Positions 31,103 to 39,250 of a DNA stretch of 64,000 nucleotides are shown here, one piece after another (position 1 is the first letter of the stretch; every line of letters starts with the position of its first letter). Both the position numbers and the translations under genes were made by a program. The notes under the pieces were generated by a model. It made no database searches. It saw nothing but the letters and a program-made list of their open reading frames with translations, and was not told the origin of the DNA. This DNA is from Bin87 sp963692995 (GTDB taxonomy: Bacteria > Chloroflexota > Dehalococcoidia > Lucifugimonadales > UBA3495), in assembly GCA_963692995.1 (NCBI GenBank), contig OY843611.1, positions 2,480,001-2,544,000 of the forward strand, in the 5' to 3' direction.

Positions 31103-32221
31103 TCATACGGTCGGCTCCGCGGCAATGCGCTCCCGCACCCGGGGCAACAACTCGTCAGCGGCGCGGCGGCATTCTTCCACGTGGGGAAAACCGCTCAGGA
31201 TGAATTCGTCAATGCCCAAACGCCAGTAGGCCAGCAGCTCGTCGGCCACCTGATCGGGCGTGCCTACCAGGGCGCTGCCGCAGTTGACCCGCACCTCCGA
31301 CAACCCGTTCCACAGGTGTCGGGCGAGGCGATGGTCGGCGGCCTCCCGCGCCTGGGCCTGCTGGCCCACCATGGGAGTGCCGGCGATGGCGGACTGACGT
31401 TGCGCCTTAACCTCTGGGGCCGCATCGGCGATGAGGCTGCGGGCGGAGGCCCACGCCTCCGCTTCGTCATTTCGGATGACCAGATGGGTGCGCAGGCCCA
31501 ACTTCACCGGACGCCCGGTGGCGTCGCTCTGCTCGCGCAGGTCGGCGATGCGTTGGGCAGTGTCTGCCACCGGCTCTATCCAGCCCAGATGGACGTCGGC
31601 CTGGCGGGCCGATAGGCCGAGGGCCCGGGGCGAGGCGCCGCCCAGGTAGAAACGCGGCGCGTCATCGCCCGGGGCCGGGGCGCAGTAGGCGCGCTCCAGC
31701 CGGTAGAAATCGCCGGCGTAGCTCACCGGCTGAGGCTGCTGCCACAGGGCGCGGCAGGCCTCGATAAACTCCTCGGCGCGCTCGTAGCGAGTGGCGTGGT
31801 CGCTGACCTCGCCAACACGCTCAAAATCGTTCTGGATGCCGCCGGGCACGATATTGATGTCCAGCCGCCCGCCGGAAATCTCGTGGAATGCCGCCGCCAT
31901 CTGTGCGAACAGGCCCAGGGTGATGAAGCCGGGCCGGACTGCGACCAGGAAACGGATGCGCGACGTAACCGCCGCCAGGGCCGTGGCAGTGGTCCAAGTT
32001 TCGGCCAGGGGCGCGTCCTCGGCGAACAGGCCGTTGGCGAACCGAGTGGGGATGAGCATGGAATAAAACCCGCAATCTTCGGCAGTTTGGGCCACCTTGC
32101 GGAGATACTCGAACGTCGGCGGGCGCTGCGCCCGCAGCGTGCCGGCCCGGTCGCCGTCGCCGTCAATGGGGATAAACCAGTCAAAGCGGGGTTCCGGGCG
32201 ATGCCCGTTGCTGATGGTCAT
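31103..32221 (-). CDS. SsuD-like flavin-dependent monooxygenase (luciferase family)
   Basis: 372 residues, a full luciferase-like TIM barrel. It follows alkanesulfonate monooxygenase closely in pattern: FDWFIPIDGDG at the start, AVRPGFITLGLFAQMAA about 95, GGRLDINIVPGG about 120, HATRYERAEEF about 143, and the closing SGFPHVEECRRAADELLPRV. With FMNH2 and oxygen such enzymes cleave C-S or oxidise related bonds. No ssuE (FMN reductase) or ssuABC transporter is nearby, so desulfonation is not assured. Other LLM-class substrates are possible. Confidence 0.87.
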   Translation of the reverse strand: MTISNGHRPEPRFDWFIPIDGDGDRAGTLRAQRPPTFEYLRKVAQTAEDCGFYSMLIPTRFANGLFAEDAPLAETWTTATALAAVTSRIRFLVAVRPGFITLGLFAQMAAAFHEISGGRLDINIVPGGIQNDFERVGEVSDHATRYERAEEFIEACRALWQQPQPVSYAGDFYRLERAYCAPAPGDDAPRFYLGGASPRALGLSARQADVHLGWIEPVADTAQRIADLREQSDATGRPVKLGLRTHLVIRNDEAEAWASARSLIADAAPEVKAQRQSAIAGTPMVGQQAQAREAADHRLARHLWNGLSEVRVNCGSALVGTPDQVADELLAYWRLGIDEFILSGFPHVEECRRAADELLPRVRERIAAEPTV

Positions 32222-32360
32222 AAGTCACCAGTCGCCTGTTTCGTCGGACCTGTTTCGTCGGAATGGAAGCGGGGAACATCCTACAATTAGTTAGCGAAAG
32301 CGGTCAATTTCCGGCAATGGCTGCGCACCCAACGGCCGGAACAAAGGCAAAGACGCAAAA

Positions 32361-33350
32361 TCACGCTTCGTCATCTTGGCCAGCCGGTTCCGGCGTCGGC
32401 AGCGGCGGATTGGGGTTCTCCGCCATTTCATGCTGGTACCACATGAACATCACGATGCCGGCCGCGATTATACACATCATGTCTCCCGGCACCCACAGCA
32501 TCAGCCCGCCCAAAATTTGGTCGGACTGGTGCGAAAAGCCTTCCCAGGGACGCGGGAGTTCCTGGTAAGCGGAATAGATCACTTCTTCCTGAAAGACGAT
32601 GGCCGCGCCCAGCAGGGTATTAGGCAGCACGATGAGGCCCAGATACAACACGCGCAGGCCGTAGTGCAGGCGGGAACGATAGGGTTTGGGGTCGATCACG
32701 ATCCACCAGAAGAGGAACCCGCTAATCAGCATCGTCCCGTGCATCAACTCGTGCACCCAATCGTTATGCACCGCCAGGTCGTGGGGGCCCGGCGCTTGCC
32801 AGAAGTACAGGAGCGCAAGAAACATTACCACCGTGAATATCGGGTTGGTGATTTTGACGTACACCCACCGGGCAGCCGGCTGGCGAACGATCCGGCGTAT
32901 CACATTTTGACGCATCCAAGGCGGCATCCCCCGCAGGATGGGAGTTAGCGGAGCCCCCAGCAGAATCAGCAACGGTCCCACCATGCGGACCAGCAGGTGC
33001 TGCACCTGGTGAACGGAGAAATAGTGCTCTGCCAGCGGCTCCATGGGGGATTGCAAGGCGAAGAAAAGAACCAGGATGCCGGCGAAGAAACTGGCTTTCT
33101 GCCAGCTGTTGATGGGATGCGTCTTGTTGGGCCAGTTGTTCAGGCCGTTGATGTAGAAGTACACCGCCGCCAGCAGGAATAGGCTGGGAACGGGATTGGT
33201 GACGAATCCCCAAGCCGTCGCCGGTGTCTGGCCCGGCGGTATGCCCTGGTGGGCCGACACCACGCCGACGCCCAAGGCCAGCGCGGCTAGTCCGCCTAAC
33301 GAAGCGCCAACCGTCCAACGGCACGTACGGATTGCTGCTGCGATGTTCAT
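32361..33350 (-). CDS. CtaG-like cytochrome c oxidase assembly membrane protein
   Basis: 329 residues with about seven membrane segments. The caa3-type CtaG pattern is visible: LFFALQSPMEPLAEHYFSVHQ-type segment with HQVQHLLVRMVGPLLILLGAP, then VHELMHGTMLISGFLFWW, where the histidines are expected to bind copper. ATG 33350 overlaps the stop of the upstream FixH/YtkA-like gene by four bases, so the two are coupled. This arrangement fits copper delivery to a haem-copper oxidase, although no oxidase subunit gene is in the window. Confidence 0.85.
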   Translation of the reverse strand: MNIAAAIRTCRWTVGASLGGLAALALGVGVVSAHQGIPPGQTPATAWGFVTNPVPSLFLLAAVYFYINGLNNWPNKTHPINSWQKASFFAGILVLFFALQSPMEPLAEHYFSVHQVQHLLVRMVGPLLILLGAPLTPILRGMPPWMRQNVIRRIVRQPAARWVYVKITNPIFTVVMFLALLYFWQAPGPHDLAVHNDWVHELMHGTMLISGFLFWWIVIDPKPYRSRLHYGLRVLYLGLIVLPNTLLGAAIVFQEEVIYSAYQELPRPWEGFSHQSDQILGGLMLWVPGDMMCIIAAGIVMFMWYQHEMAENPNPPLPTPEPAGQDDEA

Positions 33351-33919
33351 AGAGCCGTTTCCTCAGAGCCGGCGTTTCGCGCCCTTTGCGTCCGGCGGAC
33401 ACGCCACACCAGGTATCCGGCGCCGGCGATCAAGACCACCGACACGCCGAGAAAAACGAAACCGGCTTCCGGGTTGCGGGAAGGCTGCGGGATTTCGAAA
33501 ACGAACCCGTCTGCGCCGTAAGAGCCGCCACCGGGCGGTTCGACTAGCACGGTCGTCTCCCAGCGGCCCGGCTCAAAGGTGAGAGTCGCAACATAGAAGC
33601 CCGGGACATTGGGGCTGAGCGCGACGTTTTCGCCGGTTTCGTCGCCGCGGCTCCAGGTAGTCAGGATGGTGACCGCGACGTCGTCCGCCGGCGCTCCCGT
33701 GGCGGTTTCGGTTACGCGGATGAAGAACTGCGCCGATTGCAGCGACGGGAGCGTCTGGGCGTCCACCACAACGGAGTACGGGCCGGTTAGGGATTCGGAG
33801 TGGCGCGTCCCTTCGCCAACTATGTCCTGAGCCACGACCGATTGCGGCAGAAACCCGGAAGCGGTCAGCAGCAACAGCAGCGCCAACGCGAGCAGTTTTG
33901 GGGTGGCGTGACCGGGCAT
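33347..33919 (-). CDS. Secreted, membrane-anchored FixH/YtkA-like protein
   Basis: 190 residues. Signal peptide at 8-30 (LLALALLLLLTASG..SVVAQ), an immunoglobulin-like beta domain at about 45-145 with GPYSVVVDAQTLP and PGFYVATLTFEPGRWETTVLVEPPGG, which resembles FixH/YtkA domains associated with oxidase copper centres, then a C-terminal membrane anchor at about 155-175 and a short basic tail. It is coupled to the CtaG-like gene, which supports a role in cytochrome oxidase assembly or copper handling. Confidence 0.7.
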   Translation of the reverse strand: MPGHATPKLLALALLLLLTASGFLPQSVVAQDIVGEGTRHSESLTGPYSVVVDAQTLPSLQSAQFFIRVTETATGAPADDVAVTILTTWSRGDETGENVALSPNVPGFYVATLTFEPGRWETTVLVEPPGGGSYGADGFVFEIPQPSRNPEAGFVFLGVSVVLIAGAGYLVWRVRRTQRARNAGSEETAL

Positions 33920-33943
33920 TGGTGACCTGACCTTACGAAAATA

Positions 33944-33972
33944 GCGTAGGGGCGAATGATCATTCGCCCTAT
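33944..33972. repeat. Palindromic repeat family B, copy 2
   Basis: Inverted repeat around a central TGATCA: GGGCGAA-TGATCA-TTCGCCC, preceded by GCGTAG. The right end is shorter (CCCTAT), so the palindrome is imperfect outside the core. Located just upstream of the FixH-like gene start. Confidence 0.8.
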
Positions 33973-34002
33973 ATTGTACGCCATTGGTTCTTCCGCAAGG
34001 CG

Positions 34003-34665
34003 CTAGGGCTGGAAAGTCTTGCGCCAGATGCCCGGAGAGCCGGAGGCGTGGGTCATCACTTCCCGCATACGGCCATTGTCGGGATGGGCTTCCCGCTGCT
34101 CCAGCCAGGCCGGGGTGGACGACACCTGCGGGTCAGCCAGCTCGTACACCGTGGCGTAGGCCGGCTCGCCCCGCACGGCCTTCCAGCGCCGGCCGCGCAG
34201 GCAGCCGGGGACTTTTTCGTAGTTGGGAACGTACACGGTGGAGTACCAGTTGTTCCACTCATCGTCGCTGGCCGCCGGCACGTCCATGCGTCCGATCTGC
34301 AAAGCTGGCGACATATCGGCGTTGGCCAGGGCGTCGGACAGCTCGGTGGGGTGGATCATCGTGTACACGTTGTTGATGAGGGCAGTCGCAACCGCCCGGG
34401 GGCCGGCCTTCTGTCCCCAGGGCGTGGGCGGACGGTTCTTGAAGGCGTCGGTATTGATCACGTCGGCGGATTCCAGCTCGTACATCGCCAGGTGCTTGGG
34501 GCCGCTGCTGGTGGCCTCGTAGCGGGCGGCGTTCAGCACGCCGGGCACCGACAGCAACTCCTGCAAGTGCTCGGTGTTGTACCACTGGTTGAATTCTTCT
34601 TCTGCGTCGGCGGGGACTTCGCACCAGACCATCATCAAGCCGGTGCCGCGCTTCTTGCTGGGCAT
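34003..34665 (-). CDS. Tandem dimeric alpha-beta-barrel (EthD-like) protein
   Basis: 220 residues formed of two ferredoxin-like repeats: residues 10-90 (GLMMVWCEVPADAEEEFNQWYNTEHL-type start, in which WCEVP and FNQWYNTEHL are seen) and 120-205 (MDVPAASDDEWNNWYSTVYVP). The W-Y-N-T-E-H pattern is typical of EthD/DUF4286-like dimeric barrels found in catabolic clusters. Strong AGGAGG precedes ATG 34665. The reaction is unknown. Confidence 0.75.
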   Translation of the reverse strand: MPSKKRGTGLMMVWCEVPADAEEEFNQWYNTEHLQELLSVPGVLNAARYEATSSGPKHLAMYELESADVINTDAFKNRPPTPWGQKAGPRAVATALINNVYTMIHPTELSDALANADMSPALQIGRMDVPAASDDEWNNWYSTVYVPNYEKVPGCLRGRRWKAVRGEPAYATVYELADPQVSSTPAWLEQREAHPDNGRMREVMTHASGSPGIWRKTFQP

Positions 34666-34798
34666 AACGGAGCCTCCTGAGTGTAGGGTAGGGGAACGAG
34701 GGTGGATGAGATTAGCGGGCGCAGTGTAACATGATCGGAGCAGTGGATAGCGGCAGAGCGGTGCGTAAAGGTCGTCCGACGTCCCGAAGCAATTTTCA

Positions 34799-35465
34799 TC
34801 ATTGGGCGCTCAACCTGAGCCTCAATCTGCTGTTCAGACTGTTGACAAAAGCGTCTTTGCGGGGCAGTGCCGGATTGTTCCGCATCGCCCGATAGATCTC
34901 GTGAACACTGGCCGAAATAAAGCGGGTGGGCGCCAGCGACAGCCGGCCGCCATTTGGAACAATGTCATACAACGCAAAGCGGGAAGCGTGTTCGGGCAAG
35001 AATCCATCCGTCTTGAAGCCGTACCGATTGACCAGGTTGGCATAAATGTATTCCTGGATGACCCAATAGCATTTGGCGTTCCAGGATTCATACACGATGC
35101 CTTTGTTCATCAGTTGGGTGATAGCGCGCTTGATCGAATCGTAAGTGTTCATCCCGAAACGATAGGATTCGTTAGACACGTCGCGTCCTGCGAAAAAATC
35201 TTGTATTCCCTGGACTAACTTTCCCGTGGCCGTGGTGGAATCAGCCTGAAACTCAACCGACACAAAGTCGTCGACCTCAGGCTGCATCGGTTTATGCTTG
35301 ACTATGACGAAATCAGGGATATTCAAGCAGCCGGCTTTTCTTATCGCATACCTGCCCACGGAAAGGACATTGATGCTGCCGGCGCGCCTGTTCCGCCACC
35401 GCCGTCCGGTTGCCAATCGGATAACCGAAGATTTCCGCAGGGCGATTGCCAGAGTTATTGGTCAA
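34799..35465 (-). pseudogene. NotI-like restriction endonuclease gene with a frameshift
   Basis: Two overlapping frames together give one protein. The 5' part (TTG 35463-35465, reading through AEIFGYPIGNRTAVAEQ and CPFRGQVCDKK) stops in its own frame at about 35313. From GCLNIPDFVIVKHKP the other frame continues to 34799. Removing one A from the four-A run at 35336-35339 joins them as ..CDKKAGCLNIP.., restoring a Cys-rich N-terminal segment like the Fe-Cys4 region of NotI-family enzymes. VSVEFQAD supplies an E-x-Q pair as in the variant PD-(D/E)xK site reported for NotI. The start overlaps the end of the methyltransferase gene. It could be a true inactivation or a base-calling error. Family assignment rests on remembered motifs, not a search. 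Confidence 0.65.
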
Positions 35466-37533
35466 CTGACTTGCCTCTGATGAGGTTCTGCCAAACGGCA
35501 TGGATTTCCGGCGGCGAAAGTGCGCTGTCCAGTAGCCACCCCAGCGTTGCGCCGCATTGTCGGCAGAATGTTTCGCTGTCCTCGGTATCAATATTCGTCG
35601 ACGGCTGCCATTGAGCCGGCGAACCGCCGCCGACCGGGGCTAGCACCAAAACGCTATCGTGCCTGATGGAGTTGAGATTGCGGATATGTACCGAGATGGG
35701 ATGCTCGGAATACACGACGTAAGCGTTCATCAGCCGGAAGCCGGCGGCTTTGAGAGCTATCGTAAGCTCGGCCCAGGCGCCGGGGTCCCAATGGTGAAAA
35801 GTGAACACCATACGGCCGGTGTCCGGCTTCAGCACACGCCGGCACTCCGCGAAAATGCCGGCGAGCGCGGTGGCAAAGGCGCCAGCGCCATCGGATGCAT
35901 TACCGACGACGGCGCTGCCTGTCTCATCATACTCCCATTCCGCCGCGTCGGGGAGCAGGCGCGTCAGCCACACCCGGAAAAAGGCAGCCAGATTACCGTA
36001 CTGGACACTATCGTAATAAGGCGGGTCAGTGACGACCATATCTATGGATTGACTGTCCACGGGGAGGCTTTGCGAATCACCCTGGATCAGCCAGAACCGG
36101 CGTTGCCCGTCCGATAGAGTGGACTGATCGAAAACTTCAACCCCTTCATCCACTTCGCCCGGTATCGTAACCAACTCCTTTTTACCGTCTCGGTCGAGCC
36201 TTCTTTCAACCGGCATTGCGGCCCACTTGCGTCCGAGCTCGATCCGGTCGTGAAAGAGTAGCTCTAGGTTGCCGGATGACTTGCGTCGATTGACCGGGTT
36301 GTTCTCCAATGCGGTGTATTGAAATGAATAGGCATGCAAGGCAAAAACGTGCCGTATTGCTCCAGGACGTCGCTTATACCAGCCTTTGTAGCCGCAAAGC
36401 ATTGAATTGAACTCCAGGGACGTGGATACTAACGTTCCCAGCGTGAGATGATTAATGCCGGTGTAGTCGCGCAATTGCTGAGTCGCGTGGTGCAGGTACA
36501 GCATCTGGCGGGACGAAAAGACGTCAAGGTAAGAGCGGACATTATGCCGTAGCAGGTCGCCGGATTTGGGGCCATCCCTTACAGCAAAGTCCGACAGCGG
36601 CCCGAAGTCCAGTCGGCTCCGTTGCTCATCGGCCTGTCTGATATGGGCCAGGTCGGTTTCTCCGGGAGAACGGAAGAAGTTGCCGTGGCGCTCGCAAACG
36701 CCGACAATCGCCACCGGCGCATAACGAGCATAAAAGGGCATCTCAAGCAATTCGCCATACTTATGACCACACACCGGGCAAAGCTTGTCTCCTTTGGTAA
36801 TCAAGCTAGAAGTTCCGTCGGCGTAGCCTTCGGCATCGTGACGGTCGGAAATCTCCCAACTGTGCGGGTCAATGCGGATTATCCGCTCGCCCTCGTGGCG
36901 CAAATCGTACTGGTCGATTTGAACGACGTTGCGGCAGGCGCACTTTTTGCGTACTCCGTACAAGGAATACTGGATGTCTGTCGCCACGGCACAGGTTGGA
37001 CATTCGGTTTGAAAGTAAGGCCCTAAGCGGTCGTACAGGCCGGAATGGAACCTCTTGAAGGCATCACGTAAATCCGTCAGATCAGCCTGGCTCACGGAGG
37101 CCCGAGCCTGGATGATCGGGATAGGGTCAATATCTGCTCCGATGACGTTGGCGCCCAGACGGATGGCTTCGTGGAGAGTAGTGCCGCCGCCCATCATTGG
37201 GTCAAGGGCGGTTTTGCCCTCCAACCCACCGGGCGCGTAGTAATCGCTGCGCGAGTCGTCGGGGACAAACTGCTTCAGTATGGCGCGAAACGTGGAGCCG
37301 CAACGCCGCGCCCACCACTTATGCAGGTAGGTGTTTGGGCGAAAAAGGTGCTTATTGAATACCTCTTGCCGTGAAAGCGTATCAACAAATTTTTCCGGGA
37401 AGTCATGGTCGATTCTGTTGCTATGCTCCTCTTCCGGTGAACGGGTCAGCTCATCCAGAGCTAGCTGACGCGCATCCAGAATGGCGCGGGCGGGGGCAGG
37501 ATTGGTTGTGAAATGCGGTGGGTATTCGGACAT
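35455..37533 (-). CDS. Zinc-ribbon DNA methyltransferase of a restriction-modification pair
   Basis: 692 residues. HKWWARR at 71-77 and the AdoMet motif DPMMGGGTT at 111-119, followed by GADIDPIP, resemble the DUF1156-type adenine/cytosine-N4 methylases. The catalytic TDPPYYDS lies at about 500-508. Three Cys pairs suggest zinc ribbons: CPTC..CAC about 170-190, CPVC about 265 and CRQC about 665. The gene lies upstream of a NotI-like nuclease gene and overlaps it. Base composition is lower in GC than the neighbours (27 of 60 at 36301-36360), a sign of transfer. It should protect host DNA against the partner nuclease; the recognised site is not readable here. Confidence 0.85.
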   Translation of the reverse strand: MSEYPPHFTTNPAPARAILDARQLALDELTRSPEEEHSNRIDHDFPEKFVDTLSRQEVFNKHLFRPNTYLHKWWARRCGSTFRAILKQFVPDDSRSDYYAPGGLEGKTALDPMMGGGTTLHEAIRLGANVIGADIDPIPIIQARASVSQADLTDLRDAFKRFHSGLYDRLGPYFQTECPTCAVATDIQYSLYGVRKKCACRNVVQIDQYDLRHEGERIIRIDPHSWEISDRHDAEGYADGTSSLITKGDKLCPVCGHKYGELLEMPFYARYAPVAIVGVCERHGNFFRSPGETDLAHIRQADEQRSRLDFGPLSDFAVRDGPKSGDLLRHNVRSYLDVFSSRQMLYLHHATQQLRDYTGINHLTLGTLVSTSLEFNSMLCGYKGWYKRRPGAIRHVFALHAYSFQYTALENNPVNRRKSSGNLELLFHDRIELGRKWAAMPVERRLDRDGKKELVTIPGEVDEGVEVFDQSTLSDGQRRFWLIQGDSQSLPVDSQSIDMVVTDPPYYDSVQYGNLAAFFRVWLTRLLPDAAEWEYDETGSAVVGNASDGAGAFATALAGIFAECRRVLKPDTGRMVFTFHHWDPGAWAELTIALKAAGFRLMNAYVVYSEHPISVHIRNLNSIRHDSVLVLAPVGGGSPAQWQPSTNIDTEDSETFCRQCGATLGWLLDSALSPPEIHAVWQNLIRGKSVDQ

Positions 37534-37548
37534 CGCTTAAACCCCCAA

Positions 37549-37558
37549 GGTTATAACC
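37549..37558. promoter_or_regulatory. Palindrome upstream of the methyltransferase gene
   Basis: Perfect 10-base palindrome GGTTATAACC, 16 bases before the ATG at 37533, containing a TATAAC that could serve as -10 on the minus strand. A possible operator for self-regulation of the methyltransferase; no binding protein is evident. Confidence 0.35.
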
Positions 37559-37655
37559 CTAGGGCGCTATGGCCCGGCACAGGGCACAGTCCATCGCGCC
37601 GATGCTGCCGGCAGCCAGTTAGTCTAGTGCGCCGCTGTTTTCCTGTCAAAGTTCG

Positions 37656-37685
37656 TTGACCCGCCAACCCGCTGCTGATTACAAT
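37656..37685 (+). promoter_or_regulatory. Promoter of the CaiB/BaiF cluster
   Basis: -35 TTGACC (37656-37661), 18-base spacer, -10 TACAAT (37680-37685). ATG follows 42 bases later. Between them the 11-mer TCCCGTTGCCA occurs twice. Confidence 0.65.
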
Positions 37686-37727
37686 TCCTCAACCCTCAGG
37701 ACTCCCGTTGCCAGGATTCCCGTTGCC

Positions 37728-38948
37728 ATGACCTACTCCCTACTCTCTGGCCTCCGCGTCCTTGAAATCGGCAGCATGCTGTCCGCTCCATATTGCGGGA
37801 AATTGCTGGCCGATGCCGGCGCGCGCGTCGTCAAGCTGGAACCGCCGGAGCTGGGCGAGGCCGCCCGCCGTTACGGCCCCTGGCCCGGCGACATCCCCCA
37901 CCCGGAGCGCAGCGGCCTGTTCCTCTACCTCAACGCCAACAAGCAAGGCATCACCGCCAACCTGGAAACTCCCACCGGGCGCAGCATTTTGCGCCGTCTC
38001 GCGGTCGCGAGCGACGTGGTGGTACACAACGCGCCGCCGGCCGATATGGAGCGGTTGGGACTGGATTACGACATCCTGGCCGGTGATAACCCCAACCTGG
38101 TAATGGCCAGCATCAGTCCGTGGGGCTTGTCCGGCCCATGGCGGGACTACAAGGCTTACGACATCAACCTTGCGGCGGCCGGCGGCATCTGCGAAGGGCT
38201 GGGCGAAGCCGACCGGGAGCCGCTGACTTTCGGCACGCCGGAGGTTGGTTACTTCGCCGGCGTGGCGGCCGCGTCGTCTATCGTTATGGCATTGCTGGGG
38301 CGGGAACGGTACGGCGGACAGCACATCGACATTGCCGAGGCGGAGACCATGGCCGGCCTGTACAACGGCCCGGAGGCTCTGATGGCAGTGTACGAGTGGC
38401 GGGTAACGCGCCGCACCGGGCATCACGCCCTGGACTTCCCCTACCCCAACTGTATCCTGCGCTGCAAGGACGGGCATATCTTTGTCGGTTCTCCCGAAGG
38501 CCGGCAGTGGGGTCGCCTGCTGCAAGTAATGGGCAATCCGGAATGGTCGCAAGAACCGCGCTTGCGCAACCGCACGGTGATGAACAACCGGTACGCCGAC
38601 GAGGTGGACGGCTACGTCGAAGCCTGGCTGGCCGACTACACCAAGGCGGAACTGCTCGAAATCGCCCTGGAGCATCGCATTCCGTTGGCTCCGGTGCGCA
38701 CCTACGACGAAGTGCGCGCCGACCCTGCACTGGCTGATCTGTTCGTAGTCATCGAGCGCGACGATACCGGCCCGGTAGCCTACCCCGGCGTGCCGTACCG
38801 TCTCAGCGAAGTTGATCTCAGCGAAGTCGATGTGGCGCACCATTCGCCAGCGCCGACCCTGGGACAACACAATCGAGATGTGCTGTGCGACGAACTCGGC
38901 TATACCGGCGAGGAACTGGTCAAGCTCTATCAGACCGGCATAATCTGA
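37728..38948 (+). CDS. CaiB/BaiF family III CoA-transferase, copy 1
   Basis: 406 residues from ATG 37728. Family features: LSGLRVLEIGSMLSAPYCGKLLADAGARVVKLEPPE-type start (seen as GLRVLEIGSM and ADAGARVVKLEPP), LYLNANKQG, then SPWGLSGPWRDYKAYDINLAA, where the conserved Asp that carries the acyl/CoA intermediate is expected (D in YDIN, about 141), and EAETMAGLYN. These enzymes move CoA between organic acids such as carnitine, oxalate or bile acids. A second family member lies 302 bases after it, separated by a small membrane protein. Substrate unknown. Confidence 0.9.
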   Translation: MTYSLLSGLRVLEIGSMLSAPYCGKLLADAGARVVKLEPPELGEAARRYGPWPGDIPHPERSGLFLYLNANKQGITANLETPTGRSILRRLAVASDVVVHNAPPADMERLGLDYDILAGDNPNLVMASISPWGLSGPWRDYKAYDINLAAAGGICEGLGEADREPLTFGTPEVGYFAGVAAASSIVMALLGRERYGGQHIDIAEAETMAGLYNGPEALMAVYEWRVTRRTGHHALDFPYPNCILRCKDGHIFVGSPEGRQWGRLLQVMGNPEWSQEPRLRNRTVMNNRYADEVDGYVEAWLADYTKAELLEIALEHRIPLAPVRTYDEVRADPALADLFVVIERDDTGPVAYPGVPYRLSEVDLSEVDVAHHSPAPTLGQHNRDVLCDELGYTGEELVKLYQTGII

Positions 38949-38980
38949 CTCGTAAGGTATTTGACGGGTAAGGTAGCGGT

Positions 38981-39238
38981 ATGCTGATCCGCATCGCCAT
39001 CATTTGCGCCGTGGTGTTCCTGGGCAGTTGCCTGATTGCCCGGCAGATCGCGTTGCGCAAAAACCACCGACCGGACGTAATCATCATTGCCGGGATTATC
39101 GTCGGAGCCATCGCCTTCGTGTTGCTGTGGACACTGAGCTTGGTTTATGGCGGCAACTATACCAAGATTGCAGCGGCGAGCGTGCTCGCCGTGATGCCGG
39201 CGGTGGCGGCATGGATCGTGCCGCCGCGACAAACCTAG
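38981..39238 (+). CDS. Small membrane protein between two CoA-transferases
   Basis: 85 residues with AAGG-type ribosome site. Three hydrophobic segments: residues 3-23, 33-57 and 64-80. No family recognised. Its place between two CaiB/BaiF genes on the same strand, with short gaps of 32 and 12 bases, makes co-expression likely. Confidence 0.65.
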   Translation: MLIRIAIICAVVFLGSCLIARQIALRKNHRPDVIIIAGIIVGAIAFVLLWTLSLVYGGNYTKIAAASVLAVMPAVAAWIVPPRQT

Positions 39239-39250
39239 GAAAATCGGATC

